A stretch of 62,000 bases of DNA from Cryptomeria japonica (lineage: Eukaryota > Streptophyta > Pinopsida > Cupressales > Cupressaceae): the NCBI RefSeq assembly GCF_030272615.1, contig NC_081406.1, positions 186,284,770 through 186,346,769 on the forward strand. The letters run 5' to 3'. Positions 11,634 to 22,769 of this stretch are shown here, in pieces. The translations under genes and the position numbers were made by a program. Every line of letters starts with the position of its first letter. Positions within the stretch are counted from its first letter, which is position 1. The notes under the pieces were generated by a model. It did not search any database, was not told the DNA's origin, and worked only from the letters and a program-made list of their open reading frames with translations.

Positions 11634-12542
11634 ATTAAAGCAATGGAAGAGGAGCTAGACCAAATAGAGAAGAATACAACATGGTCTTTGGTTCCCAAGC
11701 CAGAACATAAAAATGGCATAGGTACTAAATGGGTCTTCAGGAATAAGCTACATGAAGAAGGTACAGTTGTAAGAAACAAGGTTAGGCTTGTATGCAAGGG
11801 ATACTCTCAGGAGGAGGGAGAAGACTATGGAGAAACCTTTGCTCCTGTGGCTAGACTAGAAGGTGTTCGAATGCTACTTGCATTTGCAGCATTTAAGGGA
11901 TTTAAGGTTTATCAGATGGATGTGAAGTCTACTTTTCTGAATGGAATCCTAGAAGAGGAAGTGTATATAGAGCAACTAGAAGGGTTTTCCTTATCAGAAG
12001 ATAGTGACATGGTGTGCAGGTTACACAAAGCCCTGTATGGACTAAAACAGGCACTTAGGGCATGGTATAAAAGACTACACTCTCATCTTGTGAAGATTGG
12101 ATTTCAGAGAACAAGTGAAGATAGTAACATCTACTTGAAATCAGAAGGTGATCAGATTCTGATCTGTGAAATGTTTGTGGATGACATAATCTTTGGAGGA
12201 GATGATAAAATGAGTCATGCATTTGCAGATGAAATGAAAAAAGAGTTTGAGATGTCTTTGATAGGAGAAATAAAGTTCTTCATTGGTTTACAGATTCAGT
12301 AAATGAAAGAAGGTATTTTTATCACCCAGTCCAAGTATGTCAAAGAGGTATTGAAGACTTTTGGCATGGAGGAAAGCAAACCGGCTGGTACACCGATGGT
12401 GACTGGCTGTAAACTGACTAAGGGAGATGATTTAGCACTAGTGAATGAAAAGGAGTACTGGTCAATGATCAGTAAGCTGCACTATGTCGTGCACAGCAGA
12501 CCAGATATTGCTCATGTAGTGGGTATAGTAGCTCATTTTTAG
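11634..12542 (+). pseudogene. Family-B reverse transcriptase
   Basis: RVT_2-type reverse transcriptase: 'TKWVF', 'ARLVCKGYSQ'-like motif, 'FAPVARLEGVRMLLA', 'YQMDVKSTFLNG', 'LYGLKQA', and a catalytic F-V-D-D box at about 12174-12185, where both aspartates are present. Stops at 12300 (TAA) and 12540 (TAG) sit at conserved glutamine positions. The 11643-12302 open piece (219 residues) is the longest intact polymerase fragment in the window. Confidence 0.92.
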
Positions 12543-13126
12543 AAATGTCCAAGAGAATCCCACTTGGTAGTTGTCAAAAGGATTCTTAGATATCTCAAAG
12601 GAATAGTTGATTATGGATTGCGATATCCATATAATGGTGACTATAATCTCAAGGTATATACCAATGCCGATTGGGGAGGTAATGTGGACGACCAGAAAAG
12701 CACAACCGGTGGAGCGTTCTTTCTCGGTGGAAGATTAGTATCATGGACAAGTAAGAAGAAGAGTTGTATTTCCTAATCTATAGCTGAACCACAATATGTG
12801 GCAGCATTTATGAACTGCACTCAAGCAATTTGGATGAAGTATGTATTGGAAGGTTTCAAAATACCTGTATCTGAACTGGTGAATATATTTTGTTATAACA
12901 CAAGTGCAATAAATATTTCCAAGAACCGATATTGTATGCTAGAACTAAGTACATTGAGCTTAAATAACATTTCTTGAGAGAGAAATTTCAGAATAAGGAG
13001 GTTGTACTATAACATGTTTCCAGTAAGGAGCAGCTAGCAGATATATTCACTAAGCCCTTACCGAAGACTACATTTACCTATTTGAGAGGTGAATTAGGGG
13101 TTTTGCCCCTTCACAAAATCAATTAA
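12543..13126 (+). pseudogene. Family-B RNase H and pol C-terminus
   Basis: Copia RNase H with the first catalytic aspartate in 'TNADWGG', 'KSTTGG' and, after a TAA at 12774, an 'AEPQYVAA' segment where the second catalytic glutamate of the usual AEAEY is changed. A frameshift near 12925 is followed by the typical tail: 'IELK', 'FLREK' and 'LADIFTKPLPK' (about 13030-13070), and a natural stop near 13124. Positions 13127-13411 are 3' spacer with three 'gaagatatct' repeats (13266-13347). Confidence 0.85.
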
Positions 13127-13411
13127 AGTTGTGTGCTCCACATTAGTCAAGTACTACATCGACAAATTCTTCAGGATTGATGTGTTGAAGGATGCTACTC
13201 CTTAGGATGCAGCATAGTAGATTTTGGAAGCTTGTGCCTCCACTTTGGCATTGTTGTCAAAGGGGAAGAAGATATCTGATCTGTGGGGAGAATATATCCT
13301 ATGTGTGTGGAGAAGATATCTAATGTATGGAGAGAAGATATCTGATGTTGAAGATACACTGGTCTATAATGTTTTCAGTTGCAATGCTACATTGAGTATT
13401 GCCATCAATGC

Positions 13412-13424
13412 CAAAGGGGGAGAT
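13412..13424 (+). promoter_or_regulatory. Family-B polypurine tract
   Basis: The sequence caaagggggagat lies directly before the 3' LTR start at 13425; it is the plus-strand primer site. Confidence 0.85.
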
Positions 13425-14861
13425 TGTTGGATATTGTTGGCATATGGGGAGATTGTTGGATATTATTAGCATATGGTGAACCGGTATGTTGATATGGTGA
13501 TAATGTATGTTTTCATTGATGTCAATAAGTTCAAGTGAACCATTATGAAGAGGTAGGAAGAGATACAGTGAACCGGTGTTAGGTTTTTACTAAGTGTGAC
13601 TACCGGTTGGTAGTCTCATCTCTATGGTTATCGGTTTGGTGATCCATCTTGTGCGATGCAACCGGTGATACTATGTGATAAGTTAGCTAAGAGATATGAG
13701 TAAGATCGAGGTGCCACGTCAGCCTTGTGCATGTGAAGGACTGAGGTATGAGAAGATCGACTGCGTTTGAAGTCTACCTTGGGAATGATCATTCTTCTTA
13801 GTGGTATGAGAAGAGAGTGTGATGGGTTACTGATTCCCATGTGCGGTGATGAATGAACGATGCAAATTATCTTGTGATATTTTGAAAGTGTAATACTCTA
13901 TGAAATGTGTTTGTACAGTCAGGAATGGACCGCCTGTGTTGTAAACCTAAGATGCTTAGGGTTTAGGGTTTATGTTACTGACCTGACTGTTATCTATAAG
14001 GTCGATGATGTTTGTTATTGTAAAGTTGTTGAGACAAGTTGTGTGTGTGTCCGAGTGATGAGATACTTGCCAGACCAGTAAGATGAAAACTGCAGAGTGT
14101 GATTGTAGAGTAGAGGAAATGAAAAGGATCTACCTTGGCATGTAGTGTTGTTATCATATCAGAAGTTTTACCTGTTGTCTTCTAATCATTTCAACAGTTG
14201 GAAAATCCCTTTACTAGGTAGCTTTAATAGGCTTATTGTAAAACCTGTAACCAGGTGACTCAAGATCATTGAGTTATTCAAATCCTCTAGCAAGGTAACC
14301 TATAATAGGGTTTCAACCTTTAACAGGGTATGTAGCCATCCCTTAACCGGGTGATCTCTAATAGGATCAGTTCCTAACAGAACCTTATCATAAAGTCTTT
14401 AACTAGACTAGGCTCCTAATAGGGCGAGCTTCAAAAGAGTTTAAAAACAAACTTGTGGGTATTCATCCCCACCGTGGTTTTTCCCATTTGGGTTTCCACG
14501 TGAAAAATCTGTGTGTTATGTGTTATGCATTTTTCATGTGATGTTTATGAATTATTTGGTTGAAAGATTATGCATGCAGAGTTAATAGGTTATGGTATTA
14601 CTAGTATACCACATGCATATGTTTATGGGTGAATTTGATATCAAGTATTGATAGTATTTGAAGTGTTCTGACTTATCAGTTTATGTTATCTGATGTCTTA
14701 CTGTGTTTAACCGGTATTTCCATGGTTAAGTTCAGTAATGGTGACAACCAATTGGTATTGTGTTAACTAGATAAGTTGTTGAGAGATTTTTTGCCTGTAC
14801 TGATTCACCCCCCCCCCTCTCAGTACTGGTTGGGGTATCCGTTGTTCATCATTATTCATCA
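13425..14861 (+). repeat. Family-B 3' LTR
   Basis: 1437 bp, TGTTGG to CATCA, followed by TSD caaag. It differs from the 5' LTR by scattered substitutions and small indels, including a longer C-run (14807-14816). Confidence 0.92.
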
Positions 14862-14866
14862 CAAAG

Positions 14867-17613
14867 GACTAAAAAATATCTTCTAATTGCTTCTCATACT
14901 CATTAATCTTCTTCTCAATATCCCCAGTAAATTTAGACAATGATAAGCATGATTTTTAGACACTGCCTCCTTCAGATAAGGCATCTTGAATACTCTTAAT
15001 AGAAGTGTCTAACAAGATCCTATAATTTCTAATCATTTCCTTCAACTTACTAAATTTTTACATCAAACTCATTTTGGACCTTGACTTCTGCTTACTTCTC
15101 TAAAGATTCAAAGTCAGTACTTATTGAGTTGATTAAGCTCTTGAATTGACTGGAGGGAGTATCAGATGATTCCTTGACAAATGAGGGCATGATCATCTCC
15201 AAGACACCAGATGCAAGACTAAGCAGTTCACTGTCCTCAATGTGAGATTTCAGAATCTCTTCCCTTGCCTTATCCTAAGAAAATGATGCTAGCTGCAACT
15301 TCTGAATGGGAGAAAGAGTGGTGAAATTGATAGGACCTTAAACCAATTCGAGATCAAACAATTCTTGTTTGTCCTTCTCCAAAAACTCCTTTACTGTCCC
15401 TATAGTGTCTCTTGTTTCTACTTTTGGAGTCTCCGTCTCCACCAATATTTCAAATTTTGGTTGATCCAGAGGATTCTGAGTATCCTCGACTGCATCCACT
15501 TTGAACTCTTCACCACCTACCAGAACCTGTTCAACTTTAGAGGGCACATCTTGGACTTCCAAAGCAGATGAATCACCACCACCTGGAGCTTCTTCTAAAA
15601 TGACATCAAATTTGTTCCTCTCTATAACTGACTTAAGGATCTTTTCTCTCTTAAATAATCACTTTCTCAGTTTACCCAATCCTAAGCTTATTTATCTTTG
15701 TCTTGCTTCTAAAGTCCTTTTTGGCTTCCTTGAGTATCTTATTCATTTCTTCCATAGATATCACTGGACATAGATTGACTAAGATAATTTCCCTTAGTCT
15801 ATCAACCTCCGCTTGAGCACTAACTCTCCTCATTTCTAAAACATCATATAGACTTTTAGGAATTTCTGACATTTTCTCTACAAGACCCCTATTAAATATA
15901 TGTGTTAAAATATTTTATAGTGGATTCTTCAAGAATCCTTTGATCACCATCATCAAACTTATTATAAAACTCAAAAAATGCCTTCAGATTACCTTGCATA
16001 GACAAAGCTTTGTCCACTTCATCTACTGACATACCGGATTTGTCTAAGTCAATCTGAACATTTTCTTGCTTTCTTTCTCTTATCTGGAGGGCTTGTCCTT
16101 GGATAATTTAGATGCCCTTGGCCTTGATTTCCTTCACAACTTCATCATATTCAGTCTCTTCATCATCCTCAACATATACCCTTGAGTTATTATCTTTCTT
16201 CCTCTTTCCATCTTTGTCGAATGATTTGGCTTGAGATTCACAGAGCTGGCTAACTTGAGAGAACTGGATGAGGGTGCAGAGCTTTTGTTTTGTCTTGGTT
16301 TAGCAAAGGAGTCTATCGGAGTAGATTCTTTAACTGGCTTCTTCTTTGTAGCTTTCATTGTCCTCTTCCTTTCTTCCCTAACTGCTTCTGCCGTAATCCC
16401 AATGCTTTTTGCATATCACTCTACTTCCTTTCTCACCTTCCTCACTATCTCAGGCTTCTTGAATTGAACATGCAACTGCAAATCCTTCTCAGCAAATTTA
16501 CCAAATCTCTCCTCATAGGCATCAATAGGCTTACTCAACAAATGTTGACCATAAATCTCCAATATCTTCTCATCAACCTCATACCCCATGAGCATGATCC
16601 ACACTGTCCTAGGTTCAACTTCTTCCATCAAACATGGATCAATGTCAACCGTAAAACAAATTGATTCTTGGTACTTCTCAACAACTGATTTAGGGATCCT
16701 TACCCTTTCTTACATCACACATTGGAAATTCTTGAAATAACACCAAAGAGCAGTTCTTCGGGCTTTACTATCTCCAATGTTATATAGAAGTTCTCTGATT
16801 TGAATTTCCATTGGTCTGTCACTAGACCATTGCACATTACCAATACCTAGAACTTCATTCATGAAATAAAAGAATAAGCATAAGATCAAAGTACCATATT
16901 TGAATGTAGTATTCTTTTCCTTCTTTATCAAAGTCATATTCTCCATTAGCTAGCTCTGGAGTAGCTCACACAGGTCACACTCCTTATTCTCCTTAACCAT
17001 CTGATATGCAGCATAAATTGCAATACCGGATATAGAATTCTCTCAACTGGAGTGATAGACCTTGTCTTTGACAATCATAGAGGCAAATTTCACATCTAGC
17101 TCGATAATGTCATTGATAGTCATAGCCCTTTGTCAAATTTAGAATTGGCTGTATCAATAACCATTTGATTCTTCACAAACCGGAGTATGGGAAAACTACC
17201 AAATGAGTTCAAACTTGTTACAATGTTGATTTCTTCCTTTGTGATCTTAAATGACTTGCATAACCACATGAATTGGGCATGAATTTGGTTCAATACATAC
17301 CGAACCCACTCGTTCTCTTTAAACACAGGAAACCTAACGACCTGCGCAAAGTTCTTCTACTCCAAAACCTTGAATTGAGGCTTAATTATAAGATTCTATC
17401 CTAGAAGTTGATTGGAATATAGATTCAATTGATAACCTCCTAACTCCTCAAGATTAGCATGAATATAAGCCAGGCTAATGCCCTCGACATGAAGAACACC
17501 ATACAAGATGGAGGAAAATGCACCTAGCAGTCATCTTCTACAAATTTGAATTGGTGCTTTTTGAATTTGAGGCGGGATCTCTTTCTAATATCAACAACTA
17601 AAGGAGTAGCCAT
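14867..17613 (-). pseudogene. ORF-X, N-terminal and central part
   Basis: A minus-strand frame begins at an ATG at 17613-17611 with 'MATPLVVDIRKRSR' and continues with several stops and frameshifts to the family-B insertion at 14867. Clean pieces are 17326-17120 ('WVRYVLNQIHAQFMWL'), 16946-16710 ('YGTLILCLFFYFMNEV', hydrophobic), 16631-16416 ('PRTVWIMLMGYEVD'), 16358-16134 (Lys/Ser-rich), 15872-15672 and 15562-15338 (acidic). With the 7217-7538 part it would span about 1020 codons. No zinc knuckle, protease, integrase or polymerase motif is visible, so it is not a standard retrotransposon protein. I cannot assign a function. Confidence 0.6.
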
Positions 17614-17835
17614 TCTCAGAAATTTCAAATTCACAAGATTCACAATAAAACACCTTTCTTCACCGGATTAGGGTTTCACACGAAATCTCTTTCACACTTT
17701 GTTCACATGGAAATTCCCTTGTAGAGCTCACTCCTTCTCTTTTCTTTAGAATGTAAAGTGATAAATGAGAAGGTAAAATTACCTTTTATTATTCACACAC
17801 TTAACTTTTTGATGTAATAAATGCACTTGCCCTAA
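17614..17835 (-). other. 5' leader of ORF-X
   Basis: On the minus strand this is an AT-rich, gene-like 5' untranslated region ending at the ORF-X ATG. It contains no LTR, although an LTR would be expected here. At 17836 the sequence returns to copia internal 1. Confidence 0.45.
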
Positions 17836-18240
17836 ACCTTCTACTAAAACAAAATTTATTATTTATGAGCAAACAGATAGATGCGAGTGTGCAACTAGTC
17901 TTTTATGATGCAGGATGTAAAATGGTTAGATGTGTTATGGCGATTGCTAGAGGTGTCAGATTTGGCACATTGTATAAGATAGAAGCATACATTGTTGAGT
18001 GTAATAGCACTTCTATAAAACTTCAATATATGGATACTTCATTGAAAGATGTGATGGCTTCAACTTCAGTAGATGGCCATGGATTTTGGGTACCTAAGGT
18101 TTCTCTTTCTTCTAAAGCAAAGTTATCTACAGAGAAGACTATGTTATGGCAACAAAGACTTGGCCACATTAGAGAAAAGGGTCTAAGGACCTTGAAAAAA
18201 AAAAAAATTGTTGAAGGTTTTAATGAGTGTATAATCTTGA
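17836..18240 (+). pseudogene. Protease end and GAG-pre-integrase region, family-A internal 1
   Basis: Continues the protease broken at 5868; the closest sister sequence is 55325-55740. The frame 17865-18359 is open and includes 'KTMLWQQRLGHI', which matches the zinc-binding H-x-H start of the pre-integrase domain with the first His replaced by Gln. A poly-A slip near 18198 breaks the C-x2-C half. Confidence 0.75.
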
Positions 18241-18977
18241 TTTTGATTTATGTGGGCATTGCATTTATGGAAAATAAAACTATGTTCAATTTTACTCAAG
18301 TTATCATAAATCTTGTGGTGTGTTGGATCTTATTCATTCTTATGTGTTTAGTCGTATAAATGCAAAATCCACATATTATGTTTCATTTATTGATGATTTT
18401 AGTGGGACTTGGGTATATTTCATGAAGAGTAAATATAAAATTTTCATTCAACTTAAAGCATTTAAAAAAATCGTTCAGTTGTAGACAGGGAAGAAAATAA
18501 GATGTTTAAGGATTGATAATGGTAGTGAATTTTTCTCTAATTATTTTCATAGATTATGTAAAAATTGTGGCATTCATAGATAGAAGACAACTTTGTATTC
18601 TCCACAACATAATGGACATGTAGAAAGAATAAATAGGACACTGGTGGAGAAGGCTAAGAGTATGTTGAATAGCACTAGTCTAGAACAAAAATTTTGAGCT
18701 CTTGAGTTGTTGCCATTGCTCGCTACCTGATTAACAAGTCTCCTACATTAGCTCTTGTTGACAAAATACATATGGACGCATGGTCAAGTCATAAGCCTTC
18801 ATTGAGACATCTTAGAGTTTTGGGTTGTGAGACATATGCACATGTACCAAAGGAGAAGTTTAAAAAGTTGGAGAACAAGGCTATGAAATGTATCGTCATT
18901 GAATGCAATTATGGTGTGAACGGATACAAGCTTTGGGACCCTATTGCAAAGAAGGTAATACATAGTAGAAGTGTTTT
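18241..18977 (+). pseudogene. Integrase, family-A internal 1
   Basis: Frameshifted integrase core: a 'DDFSGTW' segment near 18393, the second catalytic aspartate in 'DNGSEF' near 18518, and the glutamate in 'HVERIN' near 18618. The C-terminal part is the open piece 18772-19017 ('LRHLRVLGCETYAHVPKEK'). It runs into the 5S-related insertion at about 18978. Confidence 0.8.
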
Positions 18978-19311
18978 TATGATATTTCTATCAGGGTTCA
19001 ACTGTGTAGTTTTTTAGTCAAACTCATTGACCCATATTTCACGAGTAGTGGTTCACAAGAACCTGGATCTCTCATGAGAATGAATGGTCCACTAAGAACT
19101 CATTACATCTAGGTGATGCTCACAAGGGTGAAGCATTGGGACTTACTAGGAGGTCACCCATCCCAGTACTACTCCAACTCAAGCGTGCTTAACCACGAAG
19201 TTCCCTCCAAGGTTAAACCCACTTATCTTGCAACCCCACTTGCAAAACCTTCAACAAGTGTTGTGCCTTATGAACCATTCATTATAGAGCCCCTCCTACT
19301 TATCAAAAGTG
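18978..19311 (-). mobile_element. Cassandra-like TRIM LTR (5S rRNA-derived)
   Basis: About 334 bp of non-copia DNA in the integrase-RT linker. Positions 19125-19203 read on the minus strand match plant 5S rRNA: 'aagcgtgctt' (as aagcacgctt), 'agtagtactgggatggg' and 'tgacctcct' in the same order as 5S. This includes the C-box of the internal Pol III promoter (about 19153-19164). 5S sequence inside a TG...CA LTR is the hallmark of Cassandra elements. A TGATA...TATCA pair (about 18981 and 19294) could be the termini, but I could not confirm a target-site duplication. A 5S-derived SINE3-type insertion or 5S pseudogene is the alternative. Confidence 0.65.
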
Positions 19312-20345
19312 CTTTTTTTTAGAAATTGAACCTCCTTTTGTTACATTGCAACCAGAAAAAACTAAACAAGAAGATGTGATTCAATTTCCTTTTATGCTTG
19401 AAAGAGTTGAATCAAGACCCCTAAATAGGCAAGAAGTTGAGGAGTTCTCATCTAGTTGTGAAACTGCAGAGAAGGAGAAAGAACCTCCAAATCAACTTGT
19501 TTGAATGTCTACAAGACATAGAAAACCACCTGAAAGGTATTTTCTTGATGATTGTAAATGTATTTTTTATTTGAATAATAATGTGGATGAACCTGATATC
19601 TATAGAAGAGGGATTAGGTATGAATGATGCAGAATCCTAGAAAATTTCTATGGAAGAGGAAATAACATCTTTGAAAAATAATCATACATGGGATCTTGTA
19701 CCACTACCTGAAGGACATAAAACTTCTGGTTGCAAATGGATGTTCAAGAAAAAGATTGGTTCAGATGAAGGCATTTAGAAGTATAAAGCAAGGTTGGTTA
19801 CAAAAGGCTACTCTCAAGTTGACGGTGTTGATTATGGTGAGATATTTTCTCCTATTGCAATAATGACATCCATTAGATTTTTTATTTCTATTATTTTTTA
19901 TGATTTAGAGGTTGACCAAATGGAGGTGAAAACTACTTTCCATCATGGTTATTTGGAGGAGGATATTTATATGGCACAGCCAAAGCACTATGTGGTAAAA
20001 GGTAAAAGTAATTTGGTTTGTAAATTGAATAAATCTTTGTATGGCCTCAAATAAAGTCCTAGGATGTGGCACCAAAAATTTTATACATATGTGTTGAGTT
20101 TGGGATTTGAGACTTCTAAATTAGACCATTGTGTTTATTATAAATCTGATAGTGATCGTTTCTTGTACATTGCATTATATGTTGATGATATGGTATTCAT
20201 TGATAAAGGAAAAGGTATCATTTCAAAACTAAAGTCTCAAATTGTTGCTAAATTTGAAATAAAAAAATCTTGGTGCAACGAAACACAATCTTCAGATGAA
20301 AATTATTAGAGATAGAGTCAATAGAAATCTATGGCTAGGTTAGAG
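19312..20345 (+). pseudogene. Linker and reverse transcriptase, family-A internal 1
   Basis: The integrase-RT linker resumes after the insert, then RT motifs follow: '[13 protein letters not shown]', '[13 protein letters not shown]', 'NKSLYGLK' then TAA at 20052 (a conserved glutamine), 'MWHQKFYTYVL' and an intact Y-V-D-D box ('LYVDDMVF', about 20175-20198). Frameshifts lie before 19794 and near 20270. Reverse transcriptase copies the genomic RNA into cDNA inside particles; this copy is dead. Confidence 0.85.
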
Positions 20346-20783
20346 TAAGTATGTGAATTCAGTTTTACTAAAGTTTGAGACCATTATGTGTCACTTTTAT
20401 AGTTGGAACAAAATTATATATTTTATACTGTCCTACATCCCCATCAAAGATGGAATACATGGGCATAGTGCCTTACCAAAGTGTAGTTGGAAGCTTGATG
20501 TATATAATATCTAATCCTAGTAGAATTCATTGGGATGTAGTTAAAAGGGTCTTCAGATATTTGATGGGTACCTCAAAATATTTTTTGTGTTATCATGACA
20601 ATTGGATACAAAATAACATTCCTATTGATATTCATGGTTATGTGGATTTACACTAGCCAGGTGATGTTGATAGCAGAAGATCCACTAGTGCTTATGTGTT
20701 TACTTTATTTGGTGGTGTAATTAGTTAGATGAGTAAGCAACAGGTTGTGGTTTATTTGCCCACTACTGAAGCAAAGTATATGG
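20346..20783 (+). pseudogene. RNase H part 1, family-A internal 1
   Basis: RNase H region starting after RT, with 'WDVVKRVFRYLMGTSKY' and the 'GYVD' segment of the first catalytic aspartate, followed by a stop at 20655 where sister copies have DW. It is interrupted at 20784 by a MITE-like element and resumes at 21424. Confidence 0.75.
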
Positions 20784-21423
20784 GTATGTGAAGGATCATG
20801 GTGGGCCAAGAAGGCCCTTAAGTGGCAATGAAAATTAGAAAAATAGAGTTAGGCAACTTGACATAAAAATTTCAATGAGTTACCAACATTATTTCAAAAA
20901 TATGTAAGAATAGAATCTATAGAAAATTGAATGTAGTTTCTAAGATACTATAAGTTGTTTTCTGAAGAAGAAAAAATATATGTTTTACAAAAAATTGAAA
21001 TTTCAATGCAGTAGTACTAAAATTTCAAGAAAAATATAAGAAGCGGGTGTCTGTTTGACCACCCTAACCACAATCAAATCATAATATTTTTTATAAGATT
21101 TAAGATATAAGTAGAAGACTCATGTTCAGATGTGACACATATTTTTTTGTATTTTTTTAAATAAATAATTAATTATGATTTTTTTACTAAATCTTTTTTA
21201 AAATATAAAAACTCATATGTCTAACCATCATAACTTGGTCAAAACTTTATGAAGTTCATTTTTTTTTAATCCTGTGGTATAAGAAGCATAGAATATGATG
21301 CATGTTTCAGATTCAAAAAATGTGATAGCGTTTGAAAGTTATAGATATTTTTCAATTAGCCTATCAATCGGGATTTTAGTTAGATTATCGCCACTTTTTG
21401 GCCCCTCATGATCCTGCACATAC
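20784..21423. mobile_element. MITE-like element with about 32-bp terminal inverted repeats
   Basis: 640 bp, AT-rich and non-coding. The left end gtatgtgaaggatcatg and the reverse complement of the right end, gtatgtgcaggatcatg, match at 16 of 17 positions, and similarity continues through a ggggccaaaaag-type stretch. Flanks read atatgg on the left and atatcg on the right, probably a decayed target-site duplication. It splits the RNase H of copia internal 1. No transposase is present; the family is unassigned (hAT or Mutator type would fit a 8-9 bp duplication, which I cannot confirm). Confidence 0.7.
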
Positions 21424-21798
21424 TCATATCGTAGTTACTCATGCATGTAAAGAATCCATTTGGATGAGGAGATTGTGTTCGAATATTGGAATAAAATAAG
21501 GTGTAGTGAAAATTTATTGTGATAGTAAAAGTGTGATTTGCCCAAGAGCTTGACATTTAATGTCTGAACCAAACACATTGATCTTCAATGTCATATCATT
21601 AGAGATATGGTTGAGAATGGCAGGATGAAATTGGTTAAGGTAGAGACTTTGATGAATGTTGTAGATTCTTCAACTAAGGTTGTGAGCAAAAATAGTTTCA
21701 GATGGTATTTAGAGTATATGGGCCTCATGGCCCATAGCAACTATATTGATGTCTAGTTACTCCCTTTTATCTCACAAGGTGTTCGAAATGTGGGACAA
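21424..21798 (+). pseudogene. RNase H part 2 and 3' tail, family-A internal 1
   Basis: Resumes with the 'VVTHACKESIW' block and the third catalytic region ('YCDSKSV'), then the 'ADSLTK'-like terminal block with stops. It ends at a short purine-rich tract before LTR2. Confidence 0.75.
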
Positions 21799-22697
21799 TG
21801 CTAGAAAAATGGTGCCTCAACCTTGCATATACATAAGGTTACTATTTTTAGTAATTTTTCATTTGAGCATGGATTGGTCTAACATTTTCTCCAAAGCTTT
21901 GAATTGGCTAGATAAGAATGTCAATAGATTTTTGTTGCAAGATAATCTCTATATTTGAAGAAACTAAAGTTTTTATTTTTGAAACTTGCAATTGAAAGTT
22001 TTAGAGTCAATTTTGAGGGTGTTAGAGTCTCCAAAATAGCCCAAAAGTGTCCATAATCAGTCTAGAATGTTACAACTTGATAGAGCATGTTGTGATATCT
22101 TTGGCACTTCAAACGATTCATCAATCAAACACCCAATACAAAAGTTATGGCCTTTGAAAGATAGGTCTCCTGAAATAGGAAATATAAAATTACGTTAGAC
22201 ACGTAAATGACTTGTAAAAGAGAGGTACACATGTTGATGTGTGTTTTGAAACATCATAAGGAATCTAGGATTAAAAATAAGATGGGCTCCACTTTATTGG
22301 GTTGTTTTAGCATATAGTTTTGTAAAATAATTTGACAGTTTCATATAGTGTACCTCTTATATATGAGGTGCATGAGATGGAGGTTGTGTGTAAGAGTATT
22401 TTAGCTATTGAGTTACTTTTGAATCTCTTGTTGGCGATACTCCTATGAAAATATTTGTTTGCAAGTATATTGTAATCTATTATTAATTTTTGAATAATAT
22501 ATTAGGCGACTTTTGGAGTGTCGATTTTTTCTGCCGAAAGGATTTTTCCCATGTAATCACTATGTTTTCTTATGCATGCTATTTATGTTTATTATTGTTA
22601 AGTTTTTGCAACTGTTGTAATGATATTCAACAAAAATTGCATTACTCTCCTTTTAAGGTTGGTCTAGGAAGTTCTTTCACTACTTAACTTCCTTACA
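21799..22697 (+). repeat. Family-A LTR2
   Basis: 899 bp, TGCTAG (TGTTAG mutated) to TTACA. It serves as 3' LTR of internal 1 and 5' LTR of internal 2 at the same time. TATA-like box tatatat at 22358-22364. Confidence 0.88.
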
Positions 22698-22769
22698 AGT
22701 GGTATCATAGCCTAATCACATATGGTTTTAGTTGTGTGTTGTTGGATTTTTTGAACTAATCCAGATTCA

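Larger units (their letters stand above)
7539..14861 (+). mobile_element. Complete Ty1/copia element, family B
   Basis: 7323 bp with both LTRs (7539-8972 and 13425-14861), primer-binding site, gag, pol in the order protease-integrase-reverse transcriptase-RNase H, polypurine tract and a perfect 5-bp target-site duplication caaag (7534-7538 and 14862-14866). Gag and pol carry about ten in-frame stops but almost no indels, so it cannot move by itself. It is younger than ORF-X, into which it inserted. Confidence 0.95.
5869..17835 (-). mobile_element. Single-LTR minus-strand element carrying unknown ORF (ORF-X)
   Basis: Read on the minus strand, it has a 5' leader (17835-17614), a long degraded ORF (17613 to about 7217, split by the family-B element), a polypurine tract (6971-6961) and a 3' LTR (6959-5869). 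No reverse transcriptase, integrase or gag of its own is recognised and no 5' LTR is seen at the right end. It sits in the protease of copia internal 1, which continues on both sides. It could be a non-autonomous LTR element with a captured or novel ORF, or a larger element that lost its 5' end. Confidence 0.65.

Noticed and set aside
13224-13469. 81-residue ORF as an envelope-like or third gene of family B
   Set aside because: It spans 3' spacer, polypurine tract and the LTR start, and has no signal peptide or membrane segment.
19125-19203. Functional 5S rRNA gene
   Set aside because: Only about two-thirds of 5S is present, with many changes, within a TE-sized insert; no 5S tandem array.
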